Source: Sporodiniella umbellata (taxonomy: Eukaryota; Mucoromycota; Mucoromycetes; Mucorales; Rhizopodaceae). From it: a DNA stretch of 64,000 bases. The notes under the pieces are model-generated. The model searched no databases. It was given only the letters and a program-made list of their open reading frames with translations, and was not told the origin of the DNA. A program made the translations under genes and the position numbers. The stretch spans positions 62,001 through 126,000 of the forward strand of contig JAIXMR010000020.1 of the NCBI GenBank assembly GCA_025677835.1, read 5' to 3'. Below are positions 11,080 through 23,999 of the stretch, one piece after another. Positions within the stretch are counted from its first letter, which is position 1; every line of letters begins with the position of its first letter.

Positions 11080-11355
11080 TCACCAATCAACCGAGGAGGT
11101 GATGGCGGCAATAGTATCTAGCGGGGGATTTGACATGATCTGATCGTTTTTTCTAAGCTGGTCAATTCGTCGTACCCACTCTAAAAGATACTACAAAAAT
11201 CAACCTTTGTTTTCTCTTATTGCTCTTGGTCACTTTTACTCTAAAACAGGTCTGAGTAACACTCTTTGTTTACTCAATAACAATGAAAGTCGGTTTCGGT
11301 TTATAAATAACCAAACACACTATTCGTAAAAGAACATACCTAAACCCCCGATCAT
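11080..11355 (-). CDS. Possible small spliced gene, product unknown (5' exons)
   Basis: An ATG at 11355 opens a 16-nt exon (to 11340) followed by a consensus donor GTATGT. Joining to an acceptor at 11181 gives MIGGL-EWVRRIDQLRKNDQI and then SNPPLDTIAAITSSVDW, a residue mix that looks coding. The second exon ends at 11084 on a strong GTGAGT donor; if that is not used, a TGA follows at once and the product is 38 aa. Further minus-strand coding-like pieces lie downstream: TKKYPSIPVV before a GTAAAT donor near 10880, then VTQLLQESTD or, in another frame, VQTEPWKEFLPNEIL near 10745-10840. I could not join these in frame. No family recognised. Confidence 0.3.
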
Positions 11356-12560
11356 AGCTCATCCGTTCTACACAAAAAAAAAAAAAAACTCATTCTAGCT
11401 ACCCACTAGGTGCAATGAATGACTGTAGATCTTGTGTATTTCCGGCTGATGTGTTTATAAACTTTACTTGTCTAGAGTTATAAAAACATTGAGCGTCGTT
11501 CTATTAGCTATTCGATTGCATGGATCGTAAATACAACAGTATTTTTTTTTTTGTTTCGAGTAGCAAGAATTCTTTTTGCATCGTTTTGTCATTATAGTAT
11601 AGGATGATTTCATTTCGGCTTTGTTCACAAATGCAGTTACGTGAAAGGTTTTATTTAAACCAACGATAAAAAATAGAAACTTGAAGATCGTGGGGAAATA
11701 GAGTATCTAGTTTTACTCCATAAAACAGGCTATGGTCTTTTTTATTTACTTGTACAGGCTTAAGATGAACAATGGCTGGTAGATTCTATTGATTTCCATT
11801 TCCTTTAGTTTTTTTTTTTTGTGGATGATACTTACTTTTGATATAAAACACAGAGAAAAGCCTATTCCTTGATTTTACATAAAGGCAATCAAAGCCCTGT
11901 GTAGGCTTTTTTTTTTTACAAGACATCACTTGAATCCATAAAGTTGAATCAAATGACTTTTAGTCTGTTTGATATAAATACTGGTGTATTTTTTTTTTTT
12001 TGGTTTTTGTTTCTTTCGATTCTTGAGAAAAAAAAATGCGACGGATCAAGAAACCTGCTTTTAACAAAAGACAAGAAAAGTATATGAAATACCCTAAAGA
12101 CGTTGAAAGCAATATTTATCGCTCCCATAAAAAACACCTACTATCAGTTTGTTAGAAGGTGCTGCACTTTTATTCTTTTGTTTGTTTACTTGACCAATCC
12201 ATCTGTTCTTATTCTTTTGGCTTACTTTTTGGTTTTCCTTTTTTTTTTTTTTTTTGTGTACTAGTAACGTTTAAGCACCTTGAAAACTTTTAATAAAACT
12301 ATGGCTGGTTATCAAAAGCACGTTGAGATGAAAACTATCGATACTATGTCTCCCTTTTTCTTAAATCATTTTTACATGCCAAGAATATGGTGTTGCTGAG
12401 ATGAGCGGTGGATAAAGTAATAGCTTCTTGCAGGTAGCCTTTCTGTTTAAAGACAAGTTTCGTTTTTAGAAATATTCTTATTATGTTTTCATTGTAGCAA
12501 GTATGGTCAAAGAAAAAAAAAAAAACAAAGAGAGAGGTATAGAAAGAAGCTTTCTTTTTT

Positions 12561-13390
12561 CTAGTTTGACTTTAATAAAGAAAATAGTAAACGAGGCCCA
12601 AAGCGCACAAGAGTAAAAGACAAAGCAACAAGTAACATTGGAGGCCCAAAGTACTCAAAAGCCCAAGTCAGTCTAGAAGGTCTTACTTTTTTAACCATGT
12701 TTTGTACTTGAATTTGAAGTTGCTGTAAATCTGTCGAATTATCCAAAACAATATCTGCTTTTTCCACTTTATCCGCCATTGGCATTTGCGCTTTGATACG
12801 CGTCATGGCGACCTGATCATCTTTAATACCATCTCTTTCCTTGAGTCTTTTTAATTGTATATTTTCTGAGCTATTATTTGAGGGGGGGGGTTAACTTTGT
12901 TTCTTTCACACTCTTATAGTACCAATAAACCACTACAGTATAGCCCATCATTCGATCCATCTTGCTTTCAATCAACAAGGGTACATCAAATATCACCATC
13001 GATTCCCCTTTGACCCAATACTTGAAAGCTTCTTTCAACATTTCCATACGTACATAGGGGTGGGTGCACTGATTAAGAATCTTTCGTTTCTCGGGATCGT
13101 TAAACATTATCTCTGCTAATTTAGGTCGGTCGATTCTTCCATCATCTAAAAATACTTCGTCTCCAAAATATTGACGGATGAGCTTATTGGGCTTTCTTCC
13201 AGGCTCAACAATATCTCTTGCAATCTTGTCCGCATCTATCACTGGAATGCCTTGTTCGAGTAAACAGCGAGAGACAGTTGATTTGCCTAGTCCAATAATA
13301 AATCAGTCCCCCCTCCCCCCCTCCTTTTTTTTTTTTTCGTTCTTCTTATCTACCAGTAGAGATACCCCCCGTTAACCCAATAAACTTCAT
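12561..13390 (-). CDS. CAB5: Dephospho-CoA kinase (CoaE/Cab5-like)
   Basis: Catalyses the last step of coenzyme A synthesis, ATP-dependent 3'-phosphorylation of dephospho-CoA. Three exons (13390-13354, 13286-12923, 12870-12561) give 236 aa. The P-loop GGISTGKST spans the first intron (MKFIGLTGGISTG-KSTVSRCLL). Then come the substrate region VIDADKIARDIVEPG, the LNQCTHPYVRMEM segment, the strand VIFDVPLLIES and the lid region LKERDGIKDDQVAMTRIKAQ. ADIVLDNSTDL follows. The last about 40 residues hold a hydrophobic helix (MLLVALSFTLVRFGPRLLF), a C-terminal extension that I recall from fungal Cab5 proteins and which would tether the enzyme to a membrane. The second intron starts on GTACTA, a weak donor, but the frame and family residues (VVVYC-SENIQLKRL) support it. 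Confidence 0.9.
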
Positions 13391-13582
13391 ATGCTTAAAC
13401 TATAGATAAAAAAAAAAAGACAAAGAATTCAACTACAGCCATTTACTCTTAAAACAGGAGTCAATATTATGCAAAATAAAATAATAAAAATTAAAACAAA
13501 CTGTATATATACTTTTAACAAAACAATAGAAAAAGACAGGCTTTATTAGAGGGGAATCATAATAGCGAAAAAAAAAAAAAAA

Positions 13583-13600
13583 GAAAGAAAGAAAGAAAGA
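13583..13600. repeat. (GAAA)n tetranucleotide repeat
   Basis: Four to five GAAA units following a poly(A), in the short spacer between coaE and the 3' end of the myosin gene. Confidence 0.85.
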
Positions 13601-13663
13601 AAAAGAAACAAAAAACGGGGAGGGGGGGAATATTTGAAGTGGCTCTATTTTTTTCTTTTTTTT

Positions 13664-16600
13664 TTAAGAAGTCGTTTCTAATTGATGGACAAGCATAGTC
13701 AGTTTTCGAAGACGCTTATAGTTTATCTATAAAGTAATAAAAAAAAGAGTGAGTATAACAGACAGTAGAAAGCACTATATGCATTTACATATTGAGGCAA
13801 ATAGTTTTCGGGCTTGGTCAATCGAAATTCAGGTACTTCAAATTCCGTAGAAGGAGTCTCCATCGGTACCGATTCAAGCAAGAGTGCATCGCTGGGATCA
13901 CCCACCACAATATGAGAAGCTACGGCTTGAAGAATATCGGGTGGAATAGGGTTTTCGTAATCCGCAATATGGTATTGAGAAATAAGCTTTTGTATCTGTG
14001 TAGGGGTGAGGATCCAACAGACATCATAAATGTTTTCGATATCTTCCAAGGATGCTTTCTTGAACTGCAGTAGCTTTGTAGTTTGCATCAAGTGCTCTAA
14101 CTGAAGTGTTGCCTCTGGTACATCATGACTTTTACACCATTCCTCAATACGTGTAATATTGTATTGAATTTGCATAGCTAAAACAAACACATAGATGGAA
14201 CTCGTTTAATACATTTAATAAACACCTATTTTTCCTTTACCTCGTTTCCATGAGCAAAAGTTCTTTCTCATTAACATTTCGTTAAAGGCAGTAACACCAA
14301 TGAGTTTTAAGAGCTCGGTTAACACTTGTGTGGAAACAAGCTGCTCAACATAATAACATTTCATGGCTCGATGAACCTTATTTAAAAAGTTCAATAAATC
14401 GTCCATAGAATAGTGCGGTCGAGAAGAACCGACCATGATCTTATTAAAGAACCGGCCGGCGTTGGCAGTTATGAATCCGGGAAGTGATTGACCTTCAACT
14501 ACGGCAGGAATCACCATTTTGGAAAGATGCTTTTTGATTTCCTTCATCCAGGCATGGTATATATTATCCTCTAGGCATTGAAGTTCATACTTTATCGTAT
14601 CCAGTATCTTGTTGGCCTCGTGTCTGTTGATCTCTTTTCGTTTACCATTTTGGATGTCTAAATCGGTTTCCTGTTGAAGAACCAAAATAAGGGAAAGCAT
14701 TTCATGAACATTAGTCCACCAAAAAGTACAAGGAACAACTGCATCTTCGCCTGTAACACTCTATTTGTAACAAAGGTAAACATTTTTTTTTTTATGGGAG
14801 TCAGGTTATATGTGTACACCTTACCAAAAGCTGATTCTGGATTTCACTCATTATATCATACAGCAGTCGCTCAAACTCCTGTACATAACCAAACTTCCAC
14901 ATCTCTCTGACACAGATCACAATAGTATTTGCGGGAAACAAGATTTCTTTTTTGGAGGGCATAGTATGTATACCAGGCAAAGGCATTTTGATAGATCGGA
15001 TAAGCCCTTGCGATATCTCACTTTGAAGAGCCTCTTCATTCTGTAACAAAGCGCGTATGGCTTCTTGTGGATTTTCTTCTACCATACCCACGAGCCCACC
15101 TGATCGGGTGCCTGTGATTTCTTCAACTTGATCAATCGAGGCAGGGCGATGATTGCTGTCAGCCAAGCGGATTGTGTCCAACGAATTTTTGAGACGATTA
15201 CTTGTCATATCAGCGGCGCTGTTCCTACGCGGCTTCCTAATAGAAGGTGAGATTGGGGGATCATGAGCAGAAGTAGGCGCAGGCTTTGGAGCAGGGTTTC
15301 TAAACGCTGGTGATTTGCTTCGAGAATGGTTGGCTGAATCAGGATCCAACATACGAGCGCTAGGGGATACGCTGCGCATACCAGGACCTGGCGATACCGC
15401 TCTCAGATTGTTTCCAGAATTTTGTACACGTGGTGTATTCAATGCCTGTGAAAGTTGCGCCTTCAAAGCAGCCAGTTGGCTACGAAGTTCGGTCACCTCA
15501 GCCTCATCTGTTGTATGTTTGGCTTTCTCGTCAGCTTCATCTAAAAGCTTACGAAGGGTAACATTCTCGGCTTTTTCTGTTTCCAGTTGGCTTCGAGCAG
15601 TGGCCAGATCTTTCTCTTGAAGCCTAAACTTATCTAGTGTCTGTCGATGATCTTGCTGAAGAATACTAAGCTCAGACTGTATTGCGTTGTAAGTACCCTG
15701 GGGAACTGTCGGAGCCGAAAGCTCCTCCTCCAAATTCTTTGCTTTTCTTTCCATCTTTTCATACTTTTCCGTCCAACTTTTGATATGCTTCTCAAGCTGA
15801 GCATTACGATCATTATGTGCTTTGCTTTCAAGTTGAACATTTCGAAGCGTCTGGGTTAGTTCAACCACCTTGTTTTCAAGCGTATAGGATACTTCCTTGA
15901 AATGGTTGACGGATCTGGCTTCAGTACGGAGACCCATCAATTTTTTACGAGCAGCATTACGACGAGCAATAGACTGAACATTGATAATAAATTCTCTCTT
16001 GGTATTGTATGCTTTTCGTGCAAACCTATGAAAGAAAAAAAAAAAAAAAAACATTTTAAATTTATAAAGGGGGAATAAAAAACCTTACCACCCTCGAACA
16101 AGCTTTTGGATTTGCGTAGCGGCATGGTTTTCTTGAATAAAATGAAAGTTACGCTTTGCCAATTTGGATTTACATGCTATTTTATGTCCAGGTCAGTAAC
16201 TCGAGTTTAGTTTTGTTTCTGTTTTTATACCTATTTGAAGTTTAAGAATAAAGGCCTTTTTAAAGACGAATTCTTTCCGAGCACTATATCTTCGCCAGTT
16301 TTTCTGGATAATGATTGCAGCTTTTTCTTCTCGCAGTTTTTGCATTTTTACCAGTGCAGCTTTTTGACGAGCCACACACTGTACACGAATAGCCATTTGC
16401 TTTGTACGGATATAGCGGTTACGATATATAGCCCTCTTTGTGTTCTTTTGCAAAACGATAGCGCATGCATTGAATCGATCCGACCGAAGCTTTTCCAAGT
16501 AGGCTAGTTGCCCAGCACGGAAAAAAATCTTTGTGGTTCCTACTTGATATTTATCCTCATCGTTTATTGAAGCTTCTAAAATAACCGAACACAAATGTCT

Positions 16601-19129
16601 AATATCTGGTTTGGCAATCGTATTATCCCAATGTTTAGAAGAAACAAGTGCGTAATATCTATCTGCAAATTCTTCAAATGTCCAACGTGAAGGATAACCT
16701 GCACAACTGATACGGATTGTTTCTAAGACACCACACGCCCGCAATTGGGAGAGAACCATATTTGGATCGAATTCCCAAGCTGCCTTGGCTTCATTAGGCT
16801 TGATACAACGGATGTAGTGGACGTTAGTATCGCCAATCGTGGCCATCAAATTGATAAGAGAGGACTTGAATATGGAGCCAAGAGTTGGCTTTTTAACAGC
16901 CATACTCATACGTTTATTGTTTTCAGGCTAAAGTAGAACACATTAGAATATATACAGTTATTACATATCCCGTTCTACTTACAGGAGCAACAATGGAGCT
17001 AGCAGCAGCTTTGTCTAAGACCTCACTAAGAAAGTCAAACTCTGTGTTTTGCAATAAAGATAAGTGTTCATCAGGTACTGTATCCTTGTTTTTATCAATA
17101 AAGCTCTCCGCTTCATATTGAACATCAAGAGCGTAGTGTGCAATAGTAAACGCGTTGTTTGAAAAACGAGGCTTTTTAAAGTACTTTTTGTAGCTAGCAT
17201 TATCAAAATTAGAATATAGTTTTTGGACAAAACTTTGATCAGAGCCAGAAGGCAAACGCGATTCCTATTTTACATCAGTATAGAAGTAGTATACTTACAA
17301 ACTTACTTCATCTAACAGAGACAAGATACCAAGTTTTCCTTCAATTAATTCGATACATTTTTGATTGTCACTGAACTCAATAAAAGTCCAGTTGATCTCT
17401 TCACGGACATACTCTTCCTGCTCAAGTTTAAATACATGCTGATTGAATTGCTGTTGGAGTTTCTCATTGGCATAATTGATGCAGAACTGTTCAAAAGAGT
17501 TCTTTTTAAAGTGCTCAAAGCCATAGATATCCAAAACACCGATAAAATTGGCGATCTCGCTAGTATCAGAACAAGAGAGACTCTCGTTGGTAACAGAGAC
17601 CAGCCATTCAAACAGGTTGGCGTATATATACTTTGCTACAGAGTCTTTGACCACATGGGCTTGAGAAGGGCTCAGGTTGGTTACGATTTTTTCAGATCGA
17701 GTAACGATCTGTTTACGAACCACCCATTTTCTAAAATCGGCAGTTTTGATTCCCAATAAACGCGTTGCTGTTAGGAGAGCTGGATCATCTTCGGATAACA
17801 TGGCATCACCACGCCCAGTAATTTTAATATTACCAATATGCAATAAAGCAGCCAGAAGCTTGAAAATCTTCCACTGAAGCTGCACAGATAGACCGATTGT
17901 AGACAACGCGCGCTGTGTTGTTTCGAACTCGGCTGCATCGTCCACGCCAGGAATAATACCTGTCCCACTTTGATTTAAATAGTGAAACTGATTGTAATCG
18001 CTCAGTTCAAAATCTTTCTTTTCTGACGTCGGGACACCTGCACAAAGCTAAACGTACAAATATGTGAGACCAGGGTACATAAGCTGATAAACTATGAGAT
18101 CTATTTACTTGATAGAAGATATGATAATTCCTTTCTGTTTCCGGTTGATAGATCAAACGTGAACGTTCCAGTAAATAGGTTCTGATCTTTGCACCCACTA
18201 TATTGGCCCCATCGTCAAATTGAATTTCAATGTATTTACCAAACCGAGATGAATTGTCGTTTCTTGTTGTTTTTGCGTTACCAAAAGCTTCCATGATAGG
18301 ATTGGTTGCTAGGCAAGTATATTACTATACTAGTACACAAAATGCAAACATAGTCATAGTACGGCCGCTTACCCAGAATTTGCTCTTCCACTTCTGTCAT
18401 GCCCCCGCTTGCTTTTTGCTTTTTGCTCAGTCCCTCCTGGTCGTCGGCTGTTGCAAAATAACGCATAATGTATTTTGCACTCACTGTTTTACCAGCACCA
18501 CTCTCTCCAGAAACAACAATTGTTTGATTGACTTGCTCGCGTATCATACAACGATAGGCATCTTCAGCAATAGCAAACAAATGCGGTTCTAATTCTCCTC
18601 GTCGTCTACCAGAGTACTGCTGAACAATGTCCGGATCGTAAAGGGCCACTCGGTCAAAAGGATTCATAGCAATCAACACAATTCCGGAGTATGTATATAT
18701 TAAGCGCTGCATATATCGAGTACGTATTGTGTTAAGAACTATGCAAATTAATATTAAGCTAGAATCTCTTTTGATCTTGTACCTGCAGGTTCATTTAAAT
18801 AACTTAGGTTTGTCAAATCGTCGGTATATTCCATTTTGGGCGGATTACGGAGTGGCGGTAGACTTGATCCGCCAGTCTTTTCTAGTTCTGCAAAAGCGGA
18901 TTCAACGATGTATTCCTATAGTATATTGTTCATCGCAACTCTTGACTTTCACTAGTTTTTTTTTAGATACTTTTTCAGATTGATCGCTTTTGAAAACTAA
19001 TCTAAATAAAGAGTCATCTATAGAAGTATGTGTGCAAGTAGTGGAAATCCATGCTTCCTTTTCGTCTTCAAACCAGGCCTTAGTTCCCTGAGTATATACC
19101 TCAACCGCTTGCCTGTATTTGTTGGCCAT
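13664..19129 (-). CDS. MYO2: Class V myosin heavy chain (Myo2/Myo4-like)
   Basis: Actin-based cargo motor for secretory vesicles and organelles in polarised growth. Twelve exons (19129-18971, 18915-18783, 18738-18373, 18308-18109, 18047-17307, 17264-16983, 16927-16231, 16176-16089, 16025-14825, 14760-14241, 14177-13789, 13726-13664) give 1612 aa in frame. Motor domain: [27 protein letters not shown]-loop GESGAGKT (about residue 175), switch-[13 protein letters not shown], switch-II/relay [10 protein letters not shown], and [20 protein letters not shown]. Then IQ motifs about residues 770-900 ([26 protein letters not shown]), coiled coil about 920-1090, and a Ser/Pro-rich linker ([12 protein letters not shown]). 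A DIL cargo-binding globular tail runs from about 1290 to the end ([13 protein letters not shown], then [18 protein letters not shown]). Length is close to yeast Myo2 (1574 aa). Confidence 0.96.
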
Positions 19130-22100
19130 TGCAGGTTTTATGGTGTTTTAAAAGATTAATAAAAAAAAAAAGTAAAAAAACGAGATAAAATTAAATGGTA
19201 ACACCAAAGCTTGTCGGATGGTTGATGCCTCTTACACACGATTAGTAGATACTTAGAAGGAAGGGAGAAAAGAAAAACTTTTGAACTTTGGTCTTTTTTT
19301 TGTTTTTTCTCGGGATAAAAAAAATCTTTAAAAAAAGATAAAAGTCAGTTTATCAATTCCCATTGCTCTATTGTTATGCATTTGTAACAAATTAATGAAC
19401 ATTCATGTTATTCTTAAAGTTTTTGCTTCTTAAAAAACCGTATACAAAATAAACAATGCAATCTCCGACGTCAACTCAGATTATAGAAAAATGAAGCTCA
19501 CGCTTCATCGTTAAGTTACAGTCAATTTGACCTTAAATAAAACCGAAACTACCACAGTTTCCCTATAAAAATTCATCGTTAAGTTACCAACTCTCAATTT
19601 AATATAAAAGAAACGATACAGATACCATAAAACTTCGGCTTAATAGCTTATTTAAGTTTCAGTCGTTTCAAAAGAAAAAATTAGGAGTGGCTTACGAGAC
19701 AGATGTCTTCTGCCGCGTATATTGGATTCGATGTGTATATCTCTTTTATAGACTAATAAAAAATACAGTCTAATTGTGCAGATTAAACAAATGTAGCTAC
19801 CCTAAAATAACAGTTTTGAGAATGAAAGTGCAGCTCAATCACCGGAAGGTATTTTTCTTTTTTGACGTTCCAAGAAAGTTATGATTTCCGTTTTTTAGAC
19901 AACACCTTCCATAATAGTTAGCTAAATACTTAAATGAGTGTGATCGCAGTTTCACAAAAAATTCTTAAAAAATGGACTTTATTTTAAACAGCTAGGGCAT
20001 TCTGTAAGAAGCCTCGTATCAATGCCTAGAAGAATAACCGAGAGCTTTGAAAACAACAACCGACAACCCTTAACAATAAACAAACTATGATGTATACACA
20101 TACACCATGATTACATGAAGTAATACTTTTGTTACTTCATTATTGAACACTTATCAGCGATAGCGGCCTTATTACAGACCTTGAGAACTGTCTGTTCATA
20201 GAAAAAAGCATGCCAATCCTGTTGCTAATGTCTTTTTTGGCTTTCTATAAACCAAACCGTGCTTACAATCCTTAAATGCTTCTTTTTTTTTTTAACAACT
20301 ACACAGAGGCAAATACATTAATTGGTTCGAGAACAATGTAGTTTTTGAGATTTTGGGGAGCTTGTGGATAAAGTGAATGAAAAGAAGTTTATGTCTAAAT
20401 AGATATAAAAGAAAAGCAAAAAGCGTCAACAAAAGGATCCATCAAACGACTACCAGATCCTGTAAAAGTAAAGGCAAAAATAAGTAAAACAAAACAAGAG
20501 AGTTTACAATAAAAGGCAGTTTTTAGCTTTTAGGGATTACTTATATAATAAAAGGCATTTTTCAGTACGAAATTTATTACTCAGATATTTGTTTCACTGT
20601 TTTTTTTTCTTTGATATAAATCTATATGGTTTATTGGGAATTTTTGAACCTCGTAGGATGTGTTGTGTCTGAATTATTTATGTTCTGTTTAGACTTTGGG
20701 GAGCCTAAACTATTAGTTCTCTATTTAGTATATAGTGTAATTATATATTTCTAGAAAAACATGAGCAAAGTTGATAAAGGCTTTGGTCATACAAATAAAC
20801 CAAGGTATCGATTTTCTGTAATAAAGCAGAAGTTTGTACATTACCACTGATTACCTCAATAACTTGTTTTTTAGAGCTCTGGCTTGTTATATCTAAAACT
20901 GCATTTAAATAACAAAAGAAAAATACGTACTATACTTCCTAATAGAGCCCAGCTTAATAAATATTGTCAGCATTGTTTAAGCCGAATAGCTCAACGGCAT
21001 GCAATAGAAATTGACATTATACAAGAAACCCACACATATATATATATAAAGAGTATCTTATGTGAATAGTAGTAATTTCACCCCATTATTAAGCCCTGTT
21101 AATTTGCTTTACCTTTTTTCTTGGCTAATTATAGCATAGTTAGAGAATGCCTTTTTTTTAACAAAGAAATACAGGGAAAGTCTTGATATGCACGCGAGAG
21201 CTATTACAGATATTTTCTACCATTTGCAGAATATCTATACTAGTAGTTATACTATAGATTTGAAAAATAAGAATCTAACAATATTTTTTTACAACCTATT
21301 TTGTATAAATATGAAAAGAGGCAATTAAACAAACATTAACTGTGTTGTATGCAATTTTTGCAAAGTGCTATTAAAAATTACTAGCAAAGCCGATGAAAAA
21401 AGTTGCTCGTTTAAATAAATACGATCAACTATAAAACTGGTAATTTTTTTCAGAAAGTGTATTAAAAAATGTTTTAAATTATCTAACCATGCCTTTAAAA
21501 AGATATAGGATGTATATAATTATATAAGTTATAACAAAAAGAAAGCAAAACAACCGCTTGTTGATTTTGATACACAAGTATTTATTTTGATAAATTAGTC
21601 AAAGTATCAAATATGAGAACTAGACATTCTCGGAAAACGACAAAGAGCTATACAACAAAGATTGAAAGGATTCAGGCCACTCAAGCAAGGATGCACTTTG
21701 TATGCAGCAAGCCGATGTACAAACTACTACTGTTTCTCTTTTTTCTAGTAAGTTTGATTCTTTCAAAAGCCTGCGGCAATGCCTCAAAAACACATAGATA
21801 CAAAAGTTTTCAACTGTTCACAATAGACAGCAATCTCTAATAAAACAGGAAGAAAAAAGTAACCTAGTATAACCTGATATCAGTGTTAGTGTAATGAAGT
21901 AATATTCCTGCTTTTAACTTTTTTCTTTTTTCAATACTATTTTCGTTTACAAATAAAGGCGGTATATTTTTTTTTTATCAGGCTGCTACTATAGAGTTTT
22001 TTTTTTTTTCAAAACCAAACAGGAAGAGTTAAACCTTTATAAGCGGTTTTTTCTGATGCCCTTAATCTAAAACCTAATTGGCGGTCGTTCTATCAAAAAG

Positions 22101-23023
22101 TATACACGTCTGTTACTTAATAAAAGAGCTCACCAAGCACCTTATATTATATAAATACCATCCTTGAGCTCTGTGTTTCCGTTGATACCTAGGTTAAATA
22201 TACCCTCCAATACAACAGATCTTTACATCCCGCCTTTTATGTCGCTTGTTTTTGCTCATTCATTTTTTTTTTAGTTGTTGTATTTGACAACAAAAAAAGC
22301 ATGATATGTTTCTTTTATTAGGTTTTACCTATACGGCGAAAATTTTAATAATTTGAAGTTTTTTTTGAATGTCTAATTAAGCTTCCTTTGTTCCGCCGCA
22401 AAACCGACAAACTTGATTTTTGTATTTCTACGTAAACAGCTCTATGTATATTGTTTTTAGCATATATAAGTAAATTTATCTATCAATTTACTGCTAAATC
22501 CGAGGCTTCCGGGTTCTCTGTTTATTTTTCTTTCGTTTCCAACATTACCTCAACGCTCGGTTAAAAGACAATCAGCATCGCAAGATTTACAAAGAGCGAC
22601 TGAAAGCTTTTAAAGTTAAGGTTACACAGCAGTTATTGAATGATGGCAATTTATGAAACTCAAGATTCTCAATAGAGAAAGTATACTAGGTTTTTAAAGG
22701 TATATTGTATGGCAAAAAAAAAACATTTAGCCTTAATGTATAATGTACGAAGAGTCTATAAAAGGGATCGTGGGTTTAAGGGAGGAATGGGTAGAAACTC
22801 AAAACAATAAAAATGAAAAGTATAATTGCCCAAAAAAAAATTTCGATTTTTTTAAACGCAAAATACTTTATCGAACCATTTTGAAGTTTTTTTTTTCAAT
22901 GAGTAAGAAGTTTTTTTTTTTTTGGTAATTGACAGCGTTTGTACTTCCCGGCTCAAACATTTAAAAAGGTCGCTTTTTCTTTCTTTTTTTTTTTATTTCA
23001 AATATTGTTATATTAACTAAAAA
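19130..23023. other. 3.9-kb gene-poor AT-rich stretch
   Basis: Between divergently transcribed myosin V (-) and the pathogen-related gene (+). It contains only short open frames. The longest on plus, at 21613-21840, starts at ATG and carries one hydrophobic stretch, but has no splice context or domain I recognise. I looked for tRNA-like folds, inverted repeats and transposon remnants by eye and found none convincing. It probably holds both promoters. Confidence 0.55.
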
Positions 23024-23999
23024 ATGTCTCTCCCTGATTTTATGACCGACCCCAATGCTGTCCTTAACGACACTAATCACCAATGGCGATATGGTCGCGT
23101 TCCTGATTACAAAAAAGTAAACCAAGCTTTTGAAGAAGGTAATTTGGAAGTACTTGGGGTTTCTTTGTATTTATTTGAATCGTATAGAAAAAATTACAAA
23201 CCATGCCGAAGGCTCGCTTGAGTGGCTGGTTTCTAACTTGGTGAAGGTAGGAAAAACTTTACCTGTAACTATTGCTCATGATATCTGTATTTAGAATTGG
23301 GAAAAAGAAATGTCCTATAAACTCAACCCTGACGAAATAAGAACCATTGACCGTTCAAAATACAAATTTTCTTGCAACGGTCAACCTTCTCAAACAGTAG
23401 ACGATATGTTAAAGGTAATGACAAAATAATGATCGCCCAGATTTAATAACAGACTTAGGTTGGTACCTATAATGCGCTAATTGGTGACACCGAACTCTAC
23501 AAGGCCAGTGAAATGGACTTTCAAGAATCTCATAAACTTTTCAAGCGTTGTCTTCGCACTTTTTCTTGGGAAGTCTTGCAAGTATATAGTGGCCCTCCTG
23601 TAGTTGCCTTCAAGTGGCGGTAAATATGAAAAGGAAGCATATACGCATCTAAAGACGATTCTCATTCTCGTTTTTTATAGTCATTGGGGAACTATGACTG
23701 GCAATCTTTCCGTCAAAGTCGGCGATGGTAAAAAACTTGAAGCTCCTGCTTCTAACGAAATGGTAGAGACATTTGGTGTTACTGTTGCTAAAGTGAACGA
23801 AAAATTCGAGATTGAAGAGGTACATATTATCAAAAACACTAAAACGGACAGACTTTAAACGTGAATATAGCTCGAGACATTCTATGATCCCAGTGATTTA
23901 ATGCGTCAATTAGCCAAGAACAAGGATCACAAAGAAAACAAAGAAGAAGGCGGTGCTGCTTCCGCTTGCCCCTTTATGTCGGGAAACAAACTAAACTAG
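23024..23999 (+). CDS. Pathogen-related protein-like (SnoaL/NTF2-fold) protein
   Basis: Six exons (23024-23138, 23188-23246, 23295-23414, 23459-23619, 23681-23819, 23871-23999) give 240 aa in frame. Characteristic segments are NHQWRYGRVPDYKKVNQAFE, GSLEWLVSNLVKNWEKEMSY, ESHKLFKRCLRTFSWEVLQV, GPPVVAFKWRHWG and DPSDLMRQLAKNKD. They match the family named after the barley pathogen-related protein, which is widespread in plants and fungi and has an NTF2/SnoaL-like cone fold. Its ligand and reaction are not established. No signal peptide is present, so the protein is probably cytosolic despite the name. It ends in a Cys-containing tail (SACPFMSGNKLN). Introns are 44-61 nt. It stands alone between two gene-poor stretches. 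Confidence 0.8.

Larger units (their letters stand above)
10328..12560. other. Long intergenic region with one possible small spliced gene
   Basis: About 2.2 kb upstream of the VAMP gene and downstream of coaE. It holds poly(A) tracts at 10587-10618 and 10651-10673, a TA repeat at 10932-10950, many T-runs and the candidate small gene listed separately. From about 11400 to 12560 I see no gene. Confidence 0.55.

Noticed and set aside
20985..21050. tRNA-like stretch (AGCCGAATAGCTCAACGGC)
   Set aside because: Superficially like a D-arm (AGCTCAACGG), but I could find no acceptor stem, anticodon arm or T-arm around it.
21613..21840. 75-codon plus-strand ORF with a hydrophobic segment
   Set aside because: Isolated in a gene-poor stretch, with no domain and a composition expected from AT-rich noncoding DNA.
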